Assembly: GCA_039030175.1 (NCBI GenBank) | Contig: JBCCER010000155.1 | Coordinates: forward strand, 1 to 10,575 | Source: JANQGH01 sp039030175 | Lineage (GTDB): Bacteria; Pseudomonadota; Alphaproteobacteria; DSM-16000; Inquilinaceae | DNA: 10,575 nucleotides | Direction of reading: 5' to 3' | Shown: positions 1 through 7,214 of the stretch, piece after piece | Layout: the number at the start of each line of letters is the position of its first letter | Position numbering within the stretch: the first letter of the stretch is position 1 | Made by a program: the position numbers and the translations under genes | Notes under the pieces: model-generated | Databases searched by the model: none | Seen by the model: the letters and a program-made list of their open reading frames with translations, nothing else | What the model was told of the DNA's origin: nothing

Positions 1-465
1 AGTTCATGGATTCCATGGGCTTTCGTGGGTTTCTTCCTGGTTGTTGTTGCGGCCAACGGCATCATGCTGTCGTTTGCCATTTCCAGCTTCAACGGCCTGT
101 CGACCGATGGCGCTTATGATCGCGGGCTGTCCTATAACGAGGTGCTCGCGGAAGAGGCAGCACAAGATGCCTTGGGCTGGCGGTTGGCCGCCGGTGCCGT
201 CCCGCTGGGCGACGGCGTGATCGACGTCCAGTTGCAGGCGTTCGATGAACAGGACCGGCCGGTAATGGATGCGGTCATATCAGTGCTCGTTTCGCGGCCA
301 ATATCGGACGATCATGATTTCACCATCGAACTCAGCCATCGGGGTGAGGGGCTCTATGGTGAGCAGGTGTCGGTGCCGCTGGAGGGCTTCTGGAACTTGC
401 GGATGGACATAACCCGCGGCGATGATCGTCTGCGTGCTGACGCCAGGGTCTTGGTAACGCCCTAA
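1..465 (+). CDS. fixH: FixH, cbb3 oxidase assembly protein (5' partial)
   Basis: FixH is a small inner-membrane protein needed, with FixG, FixI and FixS, to mature cbb3-type cytochrome oxidase; it is thought to act in copper handling. The frame is open from base 1 and reads SSWIPWAFVGFF onward. A GTG at 25 lies inside the membrane helix, so the true start is almost certainly upstream of the window. Visible are one hydrophobic segment (about the first 26 codons), then the family pattern F-GL-TD-AY-RGL-YN, then a beta-rich periplasmic domain to the C terminus. The 154 codons present approach the usual FixH length of about 160, so only a few residues are missing. The stop overlaps the fixI start (TAATG), implying translational coupling. 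FixG is expected just upstream but is not in view. The identification is by sequence recognition and by the neighbouring fixI and ccoS. Confidence 0.9.
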   Translation, partial: SSWIPWAFVGFFLVVVAANGIMLSFAISSFNGLSTDGAYDRGLSYNEVLAEEAAQDALGWRLAAGAVPLGDGVIDVQLQAFDEQDRPVMDAVISVLVSRPISDDHDFTIELSHRGEGLYGEQVSVPLEGFWNLRMDITRGDDRLRADARVLVTP

Positions 466-2690
466 TGTCCGATACCGCCACCGCAGCATTTCCGCCTTCG
501 AGAGCAGGTGGGAGGCCGACACCGGTCAGCGGCGATCGACTTGATGTGACGCCCTACGTCATCGATCTTGCCGACGGCAAGCGGTCGCTGCACTTGATGG
601 TCGAGGGTATCCAATGCGGCGGTTGTGTCGCCAAGATCGAGCGGACTGCCAAGGCATTGCCGAGTATCGAGGACGCCCGCGTCAATATGACGACGCGCCG
701 GCTGGCCGCCACATGGCAAGGGGCGCCGGCGCTCGGCAACCGGCTTGTCGCAGCGCTAGGCGATCTTGGCTACGGCGCCGCACCTTATGATCCCGAATGC
801 CTACAGCACTCGGATAGTCAGGAAGAAAAGGGTCTGCTGCGAGCACTCGCCGTGGCCGGGTTTGCGGCGGCCAATGTGATGCTGCTGTCGGTCGCGATCT
901 GGGCCGGCCATGCCCAAGGAATGTTGGAAGCGACGCGTACGCTGCTGCACTGGTTCTCAGCCCTGATTGCGTTGCCGTCACTGGTCTATGCCGGACGCCC
1001 GTTCTATCGCTCGGCCTGGTCGGTGCTCCGCCACGGCCGCACAAACATGGATGTGCCGATCACGCTCGGCGTCATCCTGGCAGCGGCGATCAGCCTTCAT
1101 GAAACGATCATGGGGGGCCCGCACGCCTATTTCGATAGTGCCATAACGCTACTGTTTTTCTTGCTGATTGGCCGCTATCTGGACCGCAGGGCTCGCCGAT
1201 TGGCCCGCGCCGCCGCTGAGCGACTTCTGGCATTGGGCGCGCAATCGGTCACGATTCTGGTGGGTGATAAGACCCAAACCGTGCCGGCCGAACAGGTGGC
1301 GCCGGGCATGACCGTGCTGGTGGCCGCTGGCGAGCGAATCGGCATCGACGGTACCGTTGAGATAGGCGTCTCCGAACTCGATACCAGCCTGATCACGGGC
1401 GAGACACTCCCGCGCGCCGTGCAGCCGGGCGAACCGGTTTTTGCCGGCACTGTCAATCTTGAGGCACCGCTGCGCCTCACCGCCAAGGCGGTCGGCGAGG
1501 ACACGCTACTGTCAGAGATCGTGCGCCTTATGGAGGCGGCGGAGCAGGGCAAGGCTCGCTTCGTCGGTATCGCAGACAGGATCAGTCGCCTCTATGCGCC
1601 CGTGGTTCATATGCTGGCGCTGGCGACCTTCATAGGCTGGTGGCTGATTGTCGGCCTCGCTTGGCAACCCGCCTTGCTGATCGCAATCTCGGTTTTGATC
1701 GTCACCTGCCCATGTGCACTGGGTTTGGCAGTCCCCGTCGTGCAAGTCATTGCCACTTCACGCCTCATGAAGCGCGGCATACTGGTGAAGTCCGGTTCGG
1801 CCCTTGAACGCGCGGGCAACATCGACACGGTGGTCTTTGACAAGACCGGCACATTGACCTTGGGCCATCCGACGCTGGTCAACGCCGACGACATAGATCA
1901 CGAGGCAATCGAAATTGCCGCCGGAATGGCTCATTCGAGCCGCCATCCGCTGGCGCGCGCCCTCGTACGAGCGGCGTCGCAAACGACTCCGGCCACTGGT
2001 GTTGAGGAACGGCCGGGGCAGGGGCTGTGCCGTCTAACTGAGCGTGGCGAGGTGAAGCTTGGCAGCCGCCGGTTCTGTAACGTCGCTGATGACGACGGCG
2101 TCAAAGGTCCGGAACTTTGGCTGGCGCGACCGGGTAAAACGCCCGTCCGCTTTGCCTTCCAGGACCAGCTTCGATCTGATGCCGCCGACGTCATCGCTGC
2201 GCTTAAGATACAATCGATCGACGTGCTATTGATCTCCGGCGACCGGTTACCGGCCGTCGCCCAAGTGGCCGAGGCGGTGGGTATCGATCACTGGACCGCC
2301 GCCGCAACACCGGCCGACAAGGTCGCTCATTTGACCGCGCTAACCAACCAAGGCCGCAAGGTCATGATGGTCGGTGACGGCCTCAACGACGCGCCGGCGC
2401 TAGCGGCCGCCACCGTCTCCCTGTCGCCGACTAGCGCTTCCGACATCACTCAAACGGCGGCTGATTTCGTATTCCAGGGCGAAGCGCTAGCACCGGTTCT
2501 GACGGTTCGCCAAATCGCCGACCGGTCGGCCCGGTTGGTGACCCAGAACTTCGCCCTCGCGTTCGGCTACAACGTCATCACCATACCGATTGCGATCGCC
2601 GGTCTGGTCACGCCTTTGCTAGCGGCAATCGCAATGTCCTGCAGCTCGATTGTCGTCGTGCTAAACGCGCTGCGCCTCTCGCGCCGGTAG
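465..2690 (+). CDS. fixI: FixI/CcoI copper-translocating P-type ATPase
   Basis: This 741-residue P1B-type ATPase is expected to export copper from the cytoplasm for insertion into the CuB site of cbb3 oxidase. It has an N-terminal heavy-metal-associated domain with C51-x-x-C54 (GIQCGGC). Helices follow from about residue 125. The actuator domain carries TGE at 311-313, and the metal-binding CPC sits at 415-417 in the sixth helix. The phosphorylated aspartate is D459 in DKTGTLT, the nucleotide-domain HP pair is H494-P495, and the hinge GDGLND spans 637-642. The last two helices carry YN (702-703) and M724-S-x-S-S with N734, typical of copper class members. All catalytic motifs are intact and the length is normal for the family. 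The ATG overlaps the fixH stop by one base and no strong ribosome site precedes it, which fits coupling. FixI rather than a CopA detoxification pump is inferred from fixH upstream and ccoS downstream. Confidence 0.96.
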   Translation: MSDTATAAFPPSRAGGRPTPVSGDRLDVTPYVIDLADGKRSLHLMVEGIQCGGCVAKIERTAKALPSIEDARVNMTTRRLAATWQGAPALGNRLVAALGDLGYGAAPYDPECLQHSDSQEEKGLLRALAVAGFAAANVMLLSVAIWAGHAQGMLEATRTLLHWFSALIALPSLVYAGRPFYRSAWSVLRHGRTNMDVPITLGVILAAAISLHETIMGGPHAYFDSAITLLFFLLIGRYLDRRARRLARAAAERLLALGAQSVTILVGDKTQTVPAEQVAPGMTVLVAAGERIGIDGTVEIGVSELDTSLITGETLPRAVQPGEPVFAGTVNLEAPLRLTAKAVGEDTLLSEIVRLMEAAEQGKARFVGIADRISRLYAPVVHMLALATFIGWWLIVGLAWQPALLIAISVLIVTCPCALGLAVPVVQVIATSRLMKRGILVKSGSALERAGNIDTVVFDKTGTLTLGHPTLVNADDIDHEAIEIAAGMAHSSRHPLARALVRAASQTTPATGVEERPGQGLCRLTERGEVKLGSRRFCNVADDDGVKGPELWLARPGKTPVRFAFQDQLRSDAADVIAALKIQSIDVLLISGDRLPAVAQVAEAVGIDHWTAAATPADKVAHLTALTNQGRKVMMVGDGLNDAPALAAATVSLSPTSASDITQTAADFVFQGEALAPVLTVRQIADRSARLVTQNFALAFGYNVITIPIAIAGLVTPLLAAIAMSCSSIVVVLNALRLSRR

Positions 2691-2694
2691 TCAG

Positions 2695-2862
2695 ATGGAC
2701 CAACTCGTCATCCTGATCCCCATCGCCATTGTGCTGGGCCTCGTCGGGCTTGTCGCTTTCCTTTGGTCGCTGCGCGCAGGCCAGTACGACGATCTTGAGG
2801 GCGCTGCCAACCGCATCCTGTTTGACGACGAGGACGAGCCGCCGACCCGCGAAAGAGAGTAG
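2695..2862 (+). CDS. ccoS: CcoS/FixS, cbb3 oxidase maturation protein
   Basis: A 55-residue protein begins four bases after the fixI stop. It has one N-terminal membrane helix (about residues 4-24), followed at once by the family signature FLWSLRAGQYDDLEG, then ANRILFDDED and a short charged tail. This matches CcoS/FixS, a small membrane protein needed for incorporating heme and copper into CcoN of cbb3 oxidase. The signature is unusually well conserved, so the call is firm despite the size. The ATG sits just after the fixI stop with only a weak ribosome site, so it is probably translated by coupling to fixI. It closes the fixGHIS block seen here. Confidence 0.95.
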   Translation: MDQLVILIPIAIVLGLVGLVAFLWSLRAGQYDDLEGAANRILFDDEDEPPTRERE

Positions 2863-2916
2863 GGGGCCTTTCGGGACCGTTGCGAGACACCTATGCTGGC
2901 CGCCAGGCGCGACCCC

Positions 2917-2921
2917 AGGAG
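2917..2921 (+). promoter_or_regulatory. Ribosome binding site deciding the PRTase start
   Basis: AGGAG lies six bases before the GTG at 2928. It is the best Shine-Dalgarno match near this gene and favours GTG 2928 over the in-frame TTG at 2880, which has no such site. Confidence 0.7.
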
Positions 2922-2927
2922 CTACCA

Positions 2928-3623
2928 GTGCCAGACGAAGCCAACATCGATCCACTCGACTATTGGCAAGACCTCTTGCCACCTGGTGGTGCGGTCGGTC
3001 CGATCTCTGAAAATACCTTCATCGCCCGCCTGCCGAACGGGCAGGGCCTGTTGCTACCAATCCGCCGACCGCCAAGCCGGCCCGATAACGGCCTCGCATC
3101 GTTGATCATCAATCAGGCTTCGCTCGCCGTTGAGAAGACCCTATGCAGCGCCTTAGCGGACAGGCTCGCCGACGAGCGCCCCGATATCATCGTCGCGGTG
3201 CCAACGCTGGGTCTGATCGCCGGGCGTGGAGTCGCAGGCGCGCTCGGCCACCCGCGCTATGCCCCTCTCGGGACATCGCGCAAGTTCTGGTACGACGAAG
3301 CGCTGTCCGTTCCCTTGCGCTCGATCACCAGTCCTGATCAGGCTAAACGCCTCTATCTGGACCCACGCCTATTGCCCTTGCTGAAGGACAAACGCATCGC
3401 CCTTGTCGACGATGTCGTCAGCTCCGGCCAATCGATGATCGCTGCCCTTAACTTGATGACCAGCCTTAATCTTAATGTCGCTGTCATCGGTGCACTTATG
3501 CGCCAAACAAATGTCTGGCGAGAGCGCATCGATGAGAGCTCGCCCCAGGTTTCGGAGCGGGTCTTGGGAGTATTTGATACTCCCTTGCTCAAATGGTCGC
3601 CCGATGGCTGGACTACCGCTTAA
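2928..3623 (+). CDS. Phosphoribosyltransferase of unknown substrate
   Basis: The 231-residue product is a type I phosphoribosyltransferase. The PRPP-binding stretch is RIALVDDVVSSGQS at about residues 156-169, with the paired acids D161 and D162. An upstream VAVPTLGLIAGRGVA loop (about 89-103) fits the pyrophosphate loop of the fold. Such enzymes attach ribose-5-phosphate from PRPP to a base such as adenine, guanine, xanthine or orotate; nothing visible fixes the substrate. The first ~60 residues precede the fold and may form the variable hood. The start is GTG 2928, chosen for its ribosome site; the frame also stays open upstream from a TTG at 2880. The gene follows ccoS by 65 bp on the same strand and may share its transcript, but a functional tie to oxidase assembly is not shown. 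No signal peptide is evident, so it should be cytoplasmic. Near its 3' end the coding sequence forms a perfect hairpin at 3566-3584. Confidence 0.85.
   Translation: MPDEANIDPLDYWQDLLPPGGAVGPISENTFIARLPNGQGLLLPIRRPPSRPDNGLASLIINQASLAVEKTLCSALADRLADERPDIIVAVPTLGLIAGRGVAGALGHPRYAPLGTSRKFWYDEALSVPLRSITSPDQAKRLYLDPRLLPLLKDKRIALVDDVVSSGQSMIAALNLMTSLNLNVAVIGALMRQTNVWRERIDESSPQVSERVLGVFDTPLLKWSPDGWTTA
3566..3584 (+). repeat. Perfect 8-bp inverted repeat inside the PRTase gene end
   Basis: GGGAGTAT, loop TTG, ATACTCCC: a perfect eight-pair stem with a three-base loop, ending 36 bases before the stop codon. It is followed by TTGCTC rather than a T run, so it is not a classical terminator. It could slow ribosomes or protect the 3' end of the message, or be incidental to coding GVFDTPL. 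Confidence 0.55.
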
Positions 3624-3664
3624 GCCTTGGAACCGACTTCGTAAACTGGGCTAATGCGGACGCG

Positions 3665-4543
3665 CTAGGCGGCGGGTTCGAGCTTATCCTGCGTTCGCAT
3701 CTCAAAATCGCTGGCGTCGTGTCGTTCGTGCAGCTGCATTGAAAGGTCATCGCCAAAGGTGCGGTTAACCATGCGACCGCGCTGTACTGCCTCGCGAGCG
3801 TCGATTTGCTCGGCCCAGCGCACGACATTTGTGTAGGACGCCGCGTCCAAGAATTCAGCACCGTCATAGAGCCGGCCGAGCACGAGCTGGCCGTACCAGG
3901 GCCAGATCGCCATATCGGCAATCGTATAGTCTTTGCCCGATATGTACTGGGTGTTCGCAAGCTGACGATCCAGCACGTCCAACTGGCGCTTGGTTTCCAT
4001 CGTGTACCGGTCGATCGCGTATTGGATCTTCACTGGCGCATAGCGATAGAAGTGGCCAAAGCCGCCGCCCAGATAGGGTGCGCTGCCCATCTGCCAAAAC
4101 AGCCAGGACATCGTTTCCGCTCGTTCTGCCGCGTCCGTCGGCAAAAAGGCGCCGAACTTCTCCGCGAGATGGACCAGGATCGCGCCGGATTCGAAAACCC
4201 GGATCGGCGTCGGCCCGCTGCGATCAACGAGGGCTGGTATCTTCGAATTCGGATTGGCATCGACGAAGCCGCTGCCGAACTGGTCGCCGTCGCCGATCTT
4301 GATCAGCCACGCGTCGTATTCGGCGCCCGAGATGCCTTTGGCCAACAGTTCCTCGAGCATGACAGTCACCTTTACCCCGTTCGGGGTCGCCAACGAATAG
4401 AGCTGTAGCGGGTGTTTGCCGACCGGCAGTTCCTTCTCATGGTTCGGGCCTGCTATCGGCCGGTTGGTCTTGGCGAACTCACCGCCATTTTCTTGGTCCC
4501 AGGTCCAGACTTTCGGCGGTGTGTAGGGTTCTGATGCGCTCAT
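3665..4543 (-). CDS. yghU: YghU-type glutathione-dependent disulfide-bond oxidoreductase
   Basis: This 292-residue protein is very close in sequence to Escherichia coli YghU, a Nu-class glutathione transferase relative that binds glutathione and shows disulfide-bond reductase activity. Shared stretches include KVWTWD near residue 11, VGKHPLQLYSLATPNG (41-56), AEYDAWLIKIGDGDQF (74-89), NPNSKIPAL (97-105) and GGGFGHFYRYAPVKI (159-173). The thioredoxin-like N-terminal half carries T53-P-N55 and the F117-E-S-G motif expected to hold the gamma-glutamyl group. The all-helical C-terminal half carries the TIADMAIWPW folding motif (207-216). The conserved tail LHERHDASDFE (271-281) is present. There is no signal peptide, so it acts in the cytoplasm, probably in thiol redox or peroxide defence. 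It converges with the PRTase gene (41 bp between stops) with no clear terminator there. Upstream lies a nested inverted repeat that may be its operator. Confidence 0.95.
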   Translation of the reverse strand: MSASEPYTPPKVWTWDQENGGEFAKTNRPIAGPNHEKELPVGKHPLQLYSLATPNGVKVTVMLEELLAKGISGAEYDAWLIKIGDGDQFGSGFVDANPNSKIPALVDRSGPTPIRVFESGAILVHLAEKFGAFLPTDAAERAETMSWLFWQMGSAPYLGGGFGHFYRYAPVKIQYAIDRYTMETKRQLDVLDRQLANTQYISGKDYTIADMAIWPWYGQLVLGRLYDGAEFLDAASYTNVVRWAEQIDAREAVQRGRMVNRTFGDDLSMQLHERHDASDFEMRTQDKLEPAA

Positions 4544-4585
4544 GGGGGCTCTACTTCATATCGATCGGGTGAGGTGCGCGAAGGC

Positions 4586-4623
4586 GTCACCTAACAGTCA
4601 CAATGTGACGTGGTTTAGGCGAC
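4586..4623 (-). promoter_or_regulatory. Nested inverted repeat upstream of yghU
   Basis: The outer arms are GTCACCTAA (4586-4594) and TTAGGCGAC (4615-4623), matching at eight of nine positions. Inside lies the 13-base palindrome GTCACA-A-TGTGAC (4597-4609). The outer mismatch becomes a G-U pair in - strand RNA but A-C in + strand RNA. The element ends 43 bases before the yghU ATG, a suitable place for an operator or a leader hairpin. No -35/-10 pair could be assigned with confidence beside it. Confidence 0.5.
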
Positions 4624-4667
4624 CGCAGGATCAAAGTCTGAATCGGAACAACTGATGTGACTGATGC

Positions 4668-4690
4668 TAAACAATCTGCCCCCGGGGCAG
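4668..4690 (-). terminator. Candidate intrinsic terminator after tRNA-Ser
   Basis: Read on the - strand, CTGCCCC-G-GGGGCAG forms a GC-rich stem (realistically five pairs with a five-base loop) followed at once by ATTGTTTA. It begins about 56 bases past the tRNA CCA end. The U-rich tail is short and interrupted, so efficiency is uncertain, but position and shape suit termination of the tRNA transcript ahead of yghU. Confidence 0.5.
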
Positions 4691-4746
4691 CGTAAGAGGT
4701 CGAGCAGCTTCGTCAGCGCATTTGTACTGAACGGACCGTTTACGAT

Positions 4747-4836
4747 TGGCGGATGGGGTGGGATTCGAACCCACGAGACGGTCGCCCGCCTGCCGGTTTT
4801 CAAGACCGGTGCCTTCAACCACTCGGCCACCCATCC
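4747..4836 (-). tRNA. tRNA-Ser (anticodon UGA)
   Basis: A complete 90-base tRNA on the - strand. The acceptor arms GGATGGG and CCCATCC pair perfectly, with discriminator G and an encoded CCA end (4747-4749). The anticodon stem CCGGT/ACCGG encloses loop CTTGAAA, giving anticodon TGA (4800-4802 on the + strand), which reads UCA and related serine codons. The long variable arm expected of a serine tRNA follows. The T arm contains GTGGGTTCGAATCCCAC. It lies downstream of the DUF4139 gene on the same strand, separated by a large hairpin. A tentative promoter, TTTACC-17 nt-TAGAGC, overlaps that hairpin, so transcription could be independent or by read-through with RNase P processing. Confidence 0.97.
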
Positions 4837-4843
4837 ATGCCGG

Positions 4844-4884
4844 AGCCCGCTCTACCATCCCGGATCGGGGCGGTAAAGCGGGCT
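4844..4884 (-). repeat. 41-nt hairpin between the DUF4139 gene and tRNA-Ser
   Basis: The arms AGCCCGCTCTACC (4844-4856) and GGTAAAGCGGGCT (4872-4884) match at 12 of 13 positions. The 15-base loop contains a second small stem, CCCG/CGGG. In - strand RNA the odd position is a G-U pair, so all 13 positions pair; in + strand RNA it is a C-A mismatch. It begins 19 bases past the DUF4139 stop codon. No T run follows on either strand, so it may stabilise the 3' end of the mRNA or mark a processing site rather than terminate alone. Confidence 0.6.
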
Positions 4885-4902
4885 TATGGCCGAAGTTTGC
4901 AG

Positions 4903-6978
4903 TTAGATTGTCAAATTGGCGATGTAGTCAGCCAACTCGCGACGCGCGACTTCAGCGGCATCGCGCTGGTGGGCGAGCACTTCGCCCAGTCCTTCGAGCA
5001 AATCTTCCTGCGATGACAAGTTGCTCATATAGCGCTGGAACAGGTCGCTGTCAGTTGGAACAACGGCTAAATTGTCCCTGAGCCGTGCCTGATCGCGAAC
5101 AATCTCGTCGATCTGAATCGAGGTCTGGCGAGCGGCCGACTCTTGCTCCTCGACAGCGCGCACCCGCTCCGCCAGGTCCGCAAACACGGCCTTCACTTCG
5201 TCTGAAAGACTAGAAGACGTAGAGTAGAAACGAATTTGATCTGCGCCGAGCGTAGCGATTTCGACCCGTTGGAATGCCTCACGCTCAAGCACGATCTCCT
5301 CGACTACTGTTTCACCCGCCGACACTTCGACGGCGATGCGGTAGGCGCCCGGTGTCAGTTCAACATGTGCAGGATTGATATCCGCCAATTCGTATCCACC
5401 CTGCCTGGGGTGCTCCAGAATGACCGTGCGATCGTTGTTGGCGTCGCCTTCGATCGTGTAGATCGTCATCTGTTGCTGCAGCATGGTTTGGCGAAGTGCG
5501 CCGTCGGCGATTGTAGCGCGAACCAACGCGTCGGACTGTCTAACGTCTCGATCAATGGTTACTGTTTCGTCCAACGCGAAGGCCACTAGCCGGCTGTCTC
5601 CTTGTGGCAACGTCGACAGGCGCGCATCACCGAGATAGCTGACAAGCCCGTTCGCAGCGTCGCGGTCGTACAAGGTCAGAATTCCAGGCGGCAGGCCAGA
5701 GTCCCCGTCATTCTCCAGCCGGACTGTGGCCAGCGGATGCCTCGGGTTGGTCTGTGGCTGATAAAGCAGCGGGCGCTCGGTCGGCTGCTCGCGGCTGATA
5801 ATAGGCAGCAGCAGCGAATGGCCGCTTTCAACGCTTACCGGCTCGGGGAACCGGAACAACACCTGTGTTGCGGCCTGTGTACTTTCGGCTGCGATCAACT
5901 CCGCACTACGGGGTGCTGCTTCGGCAAATGCTTCCATCGCCGGCGCGGCGACCATGTCGGCGGCGGCCCCGCCAAGAATCCCGCGCGAGCGAACATCCTC
6001 CGATTCACTTCCGTCAAAATCCATGGGTGAAGGAGAGGGTGGCTGCATGGAGATGCCGCCTTGATCGACGCTGGGCAAAACCCGTCCCAACACCTCAACC
6101 GGGATTCTTGGGCGCGCCACAAAGTAGGCATCGTAGAGTGCCTGACGGAACGTCACTGGATTTCCAGATGCGACAGACAGGTCCACATCGACCCAATCCT
6201 CGCCGCTTAAGTTCTCGATAACGGCCCATCCTTGCAGCTCAGCAGGCTCGCCTTCCTCGCCCAGAGTCAAACGATAGGCGCTCTTCCAAAGCGGCACCTC
6301 TACGACATAGGCGACATGGACGGTACGGGGTCCAGTGCCGGGCAGGCTGATCGAAAGATGCCTCCGGTCCTGCTGATTGTTCGTCGCTAGCGCTTCGAGG
6401 GCGGTATCGATCTGGTCTCGAAGGTTGGGATCGGTGAATTGGATTGAATCAGTCTCTTCAAGGATGAGTTGGCGAAGCCCTTGCGAGGTCATGACGCTCA
6501 AGCGGTGAACGGTCATGCTGGTTCCGCCTTCGGAGACCACAGTCTCCGGGTTAACCGATACGATGCGACCCGAGAGGCCGCGGGGGCCGCTGGTCTCGAT
6601 TTCCGCTCCACGCAAGGCGTTCAACAGGTTGGCCGGAGATCCCAGCGCTCCGGGTTCGAACGGCATCTCGCGAAAGACTTCGCCGAGCGGTTCGCGACCC
6701 GGAAGGCTGATTTCGCCAACGCGGCCGCTATTGTCGTAAACAACGATGCTTTTGAGAATATCGTCGACCTGATCAAGGCGGACTTCGAGCGATAGTTCGG
6801 CGTCGCCCAGTACGTCTGCGGAATATTCAAAGTAGCCGACGCCGCCGGTCGACAGCATTACACGGCGTAAGTCCAGCGTGTCGCCGTTCCCGGCAGTTTG
6901 GGCTGCGGCGGGCAGAGCAACAAAAAGCGCCAGACTGCTGACGCCGATGAGCGCTCGAAGCGAATGTCGTTGTGGCAC
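4903..6978 (-). CDS. Secreted DUF4139 domain protein, function unknown
   Basis: The 691-residue product starts with a clear signal peptide (charged start, hydrophobic core about 10-22, cleavage near A24-A-A26), so it should be exported to the periplasm or beyond. The DUF4139 signature is visible at about 226-290: VEVPLWKSAYRLTL, then LQGWAVIENLSGEDW and VDLSVASGNPVTF. The domain probably continues to about 570 as repeated beta strands. A low-complexity insertion rich in Pro, Ser, Met and Ala (about 302-365) interrupts it. The C-terminal 100 residues are charged and heptad-like, suggesting a coiled coil. DUF4139 proteins include those called MuiA-like (mucoidy inhibitor); the biochemical role is not known to me. 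The start is GTG at 6978, supported by AGAAGGA eight bases upstream and by the signal peptide beginning there. Transcription diverges from rlpA. No catalytic residues can be pointed out. Confidence 0.85.
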   Translation of the reverse strand: MPQRHSLRALIGVSSLALFVALPAAAQTAGNGDTLDLRRVMLSTGGVGYFEYSADVLGDAELSLEVRLDQVDDILKSIVVYDNSGRVGEISLPGREPLGEVFREMPFEPGALGSPANLLNALRGAEIETSGPRGLSGRIVSVNPETVVSEGGTSMTVHRLSVMTSQGLRQLILEETDSIQFTDPNLRDQIDTALEALATNNQQDRRHLSISLPGTGPRTVHVAYVVEVPLWKSAYRLTLGEEGEPAELQGWAVIENLSGEDWVDVDLSVASGNPVTFRQALYDAYFVARPRIPVEVLGRVLPSVDQGGISMQPPSPSPMDFDGSESEDVRSRGILGGAAADMVAAPAMEAFAEAAPRSAELIAAESTQAATQVLFRFPEPVSVESGHSLLLPIISREQPTERPLLYQPQTNPRHPLATVRLENDGDSGLPPGILTLYDRDAANGLVSYLGDARLSTLPQGDSRLVAFALDETVTIDRDVRQSDALVRATIADGALRQTMLQQQMTIYTIEGDANNDRTVILEHPRQGGYELADINPAHVELTPGAYRIAVEVSAGETVVEEIVLEREAFQRVEIATLGADQIRFYSTSSSLSDEVKAVFADLAERVRAVEEQESAARQTSIQIDEIVRDQARLRDNLAVVPTDSDLFQRYMSNLSSQEDLLEGLGEVLAHQRDAAEVARRELADYIANLTI

Positions 6979-6986
6979 GGTGTTTT

Positions 6987-6993
6987 TCCTTCT
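6987..6993 (-). promoter_or_regulatory. Ribosome binding site for the GTG-started DUF4139 gene
   Basis: On the - strand AGAAGGA lies eight bases before GTG 6978. A strong site at this spacing supports the rare start codon, which also places the signal peptide at the very N terminus. Confidence 0.75.
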
Positions 6994-7118
6994 TGTTCTG
7001 ATGGCCGCCTGAGGGTGGCCGGCAATCCTTCGGTAACTTCCAGAGATGAATTCCGAAATGCCATGGCGGCAATTTGATGGTATTTCTCGGACGTTTCCGG
7101 CACGTTAACAGATTGTCA

Positions 7119-7140
7119 TTTCCGTCATTCGACGGGGAAA
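7119..7140. repeat. Imperfect dyad in the divergent spacer
   Basis: TTTCCGTC-ATTC-GACGG-GG-AAA: the core CCGTC/GACGG is a perfect five-pair dyad, and the TTT/AAA flanks also pair if a GG bulge is allowed. It could be an operator shared by the DUF4139 gene and rlpA, or a weak leader hairpin. It is short enough to be chance. Confidence 0.3.
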
Positions 7141-7214
7141 TCGAAGAAATGTCTCGGCCGTACGGACTTTACCGGCAAACATTCAGCCAGGTCCGCGACA
7201 GAAGCCGCACAAAC

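Noticed and set aside
2880..2927. TTG start giving a 247-residue PRTase
   Set aside because: GTG 2928 has AGGAG at ideal spacing; the extra 16 residues look non-conserved.
3624..3664. Possible bidirectional terminator between PRTase and yghU
   Set aside because: Only a loose AGCC/GGCT pairing is visible, with no T run on either strand.
3806..4408. 200-codon + strand open frame
   Set aside because: It is antisense to yghU, whose protein is clearly recognisable; GC-rich shadow frame with no family resemblance.
4730..4740. Palindrome AACGGACCGTT just after the tRNA 3' end
   Set aside because: One-base centre and no U tail; too short to claim as a terminator or attachment site, and no integrase or repeat of the tRNA end is seen.
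4615..4876. Small open frames on both strands reading MAEWLKAPVLKTG and GGIRTHETVARLPVFKTG
   Set aside because: They are translations of the tRNA-Ser gene and its flanks, a well-known source of false proteins.
7113..7141. Promoter TTGTCA-17-GGAAAT for rlpA
   Set aside because: The -10 box matches consensus poorly.
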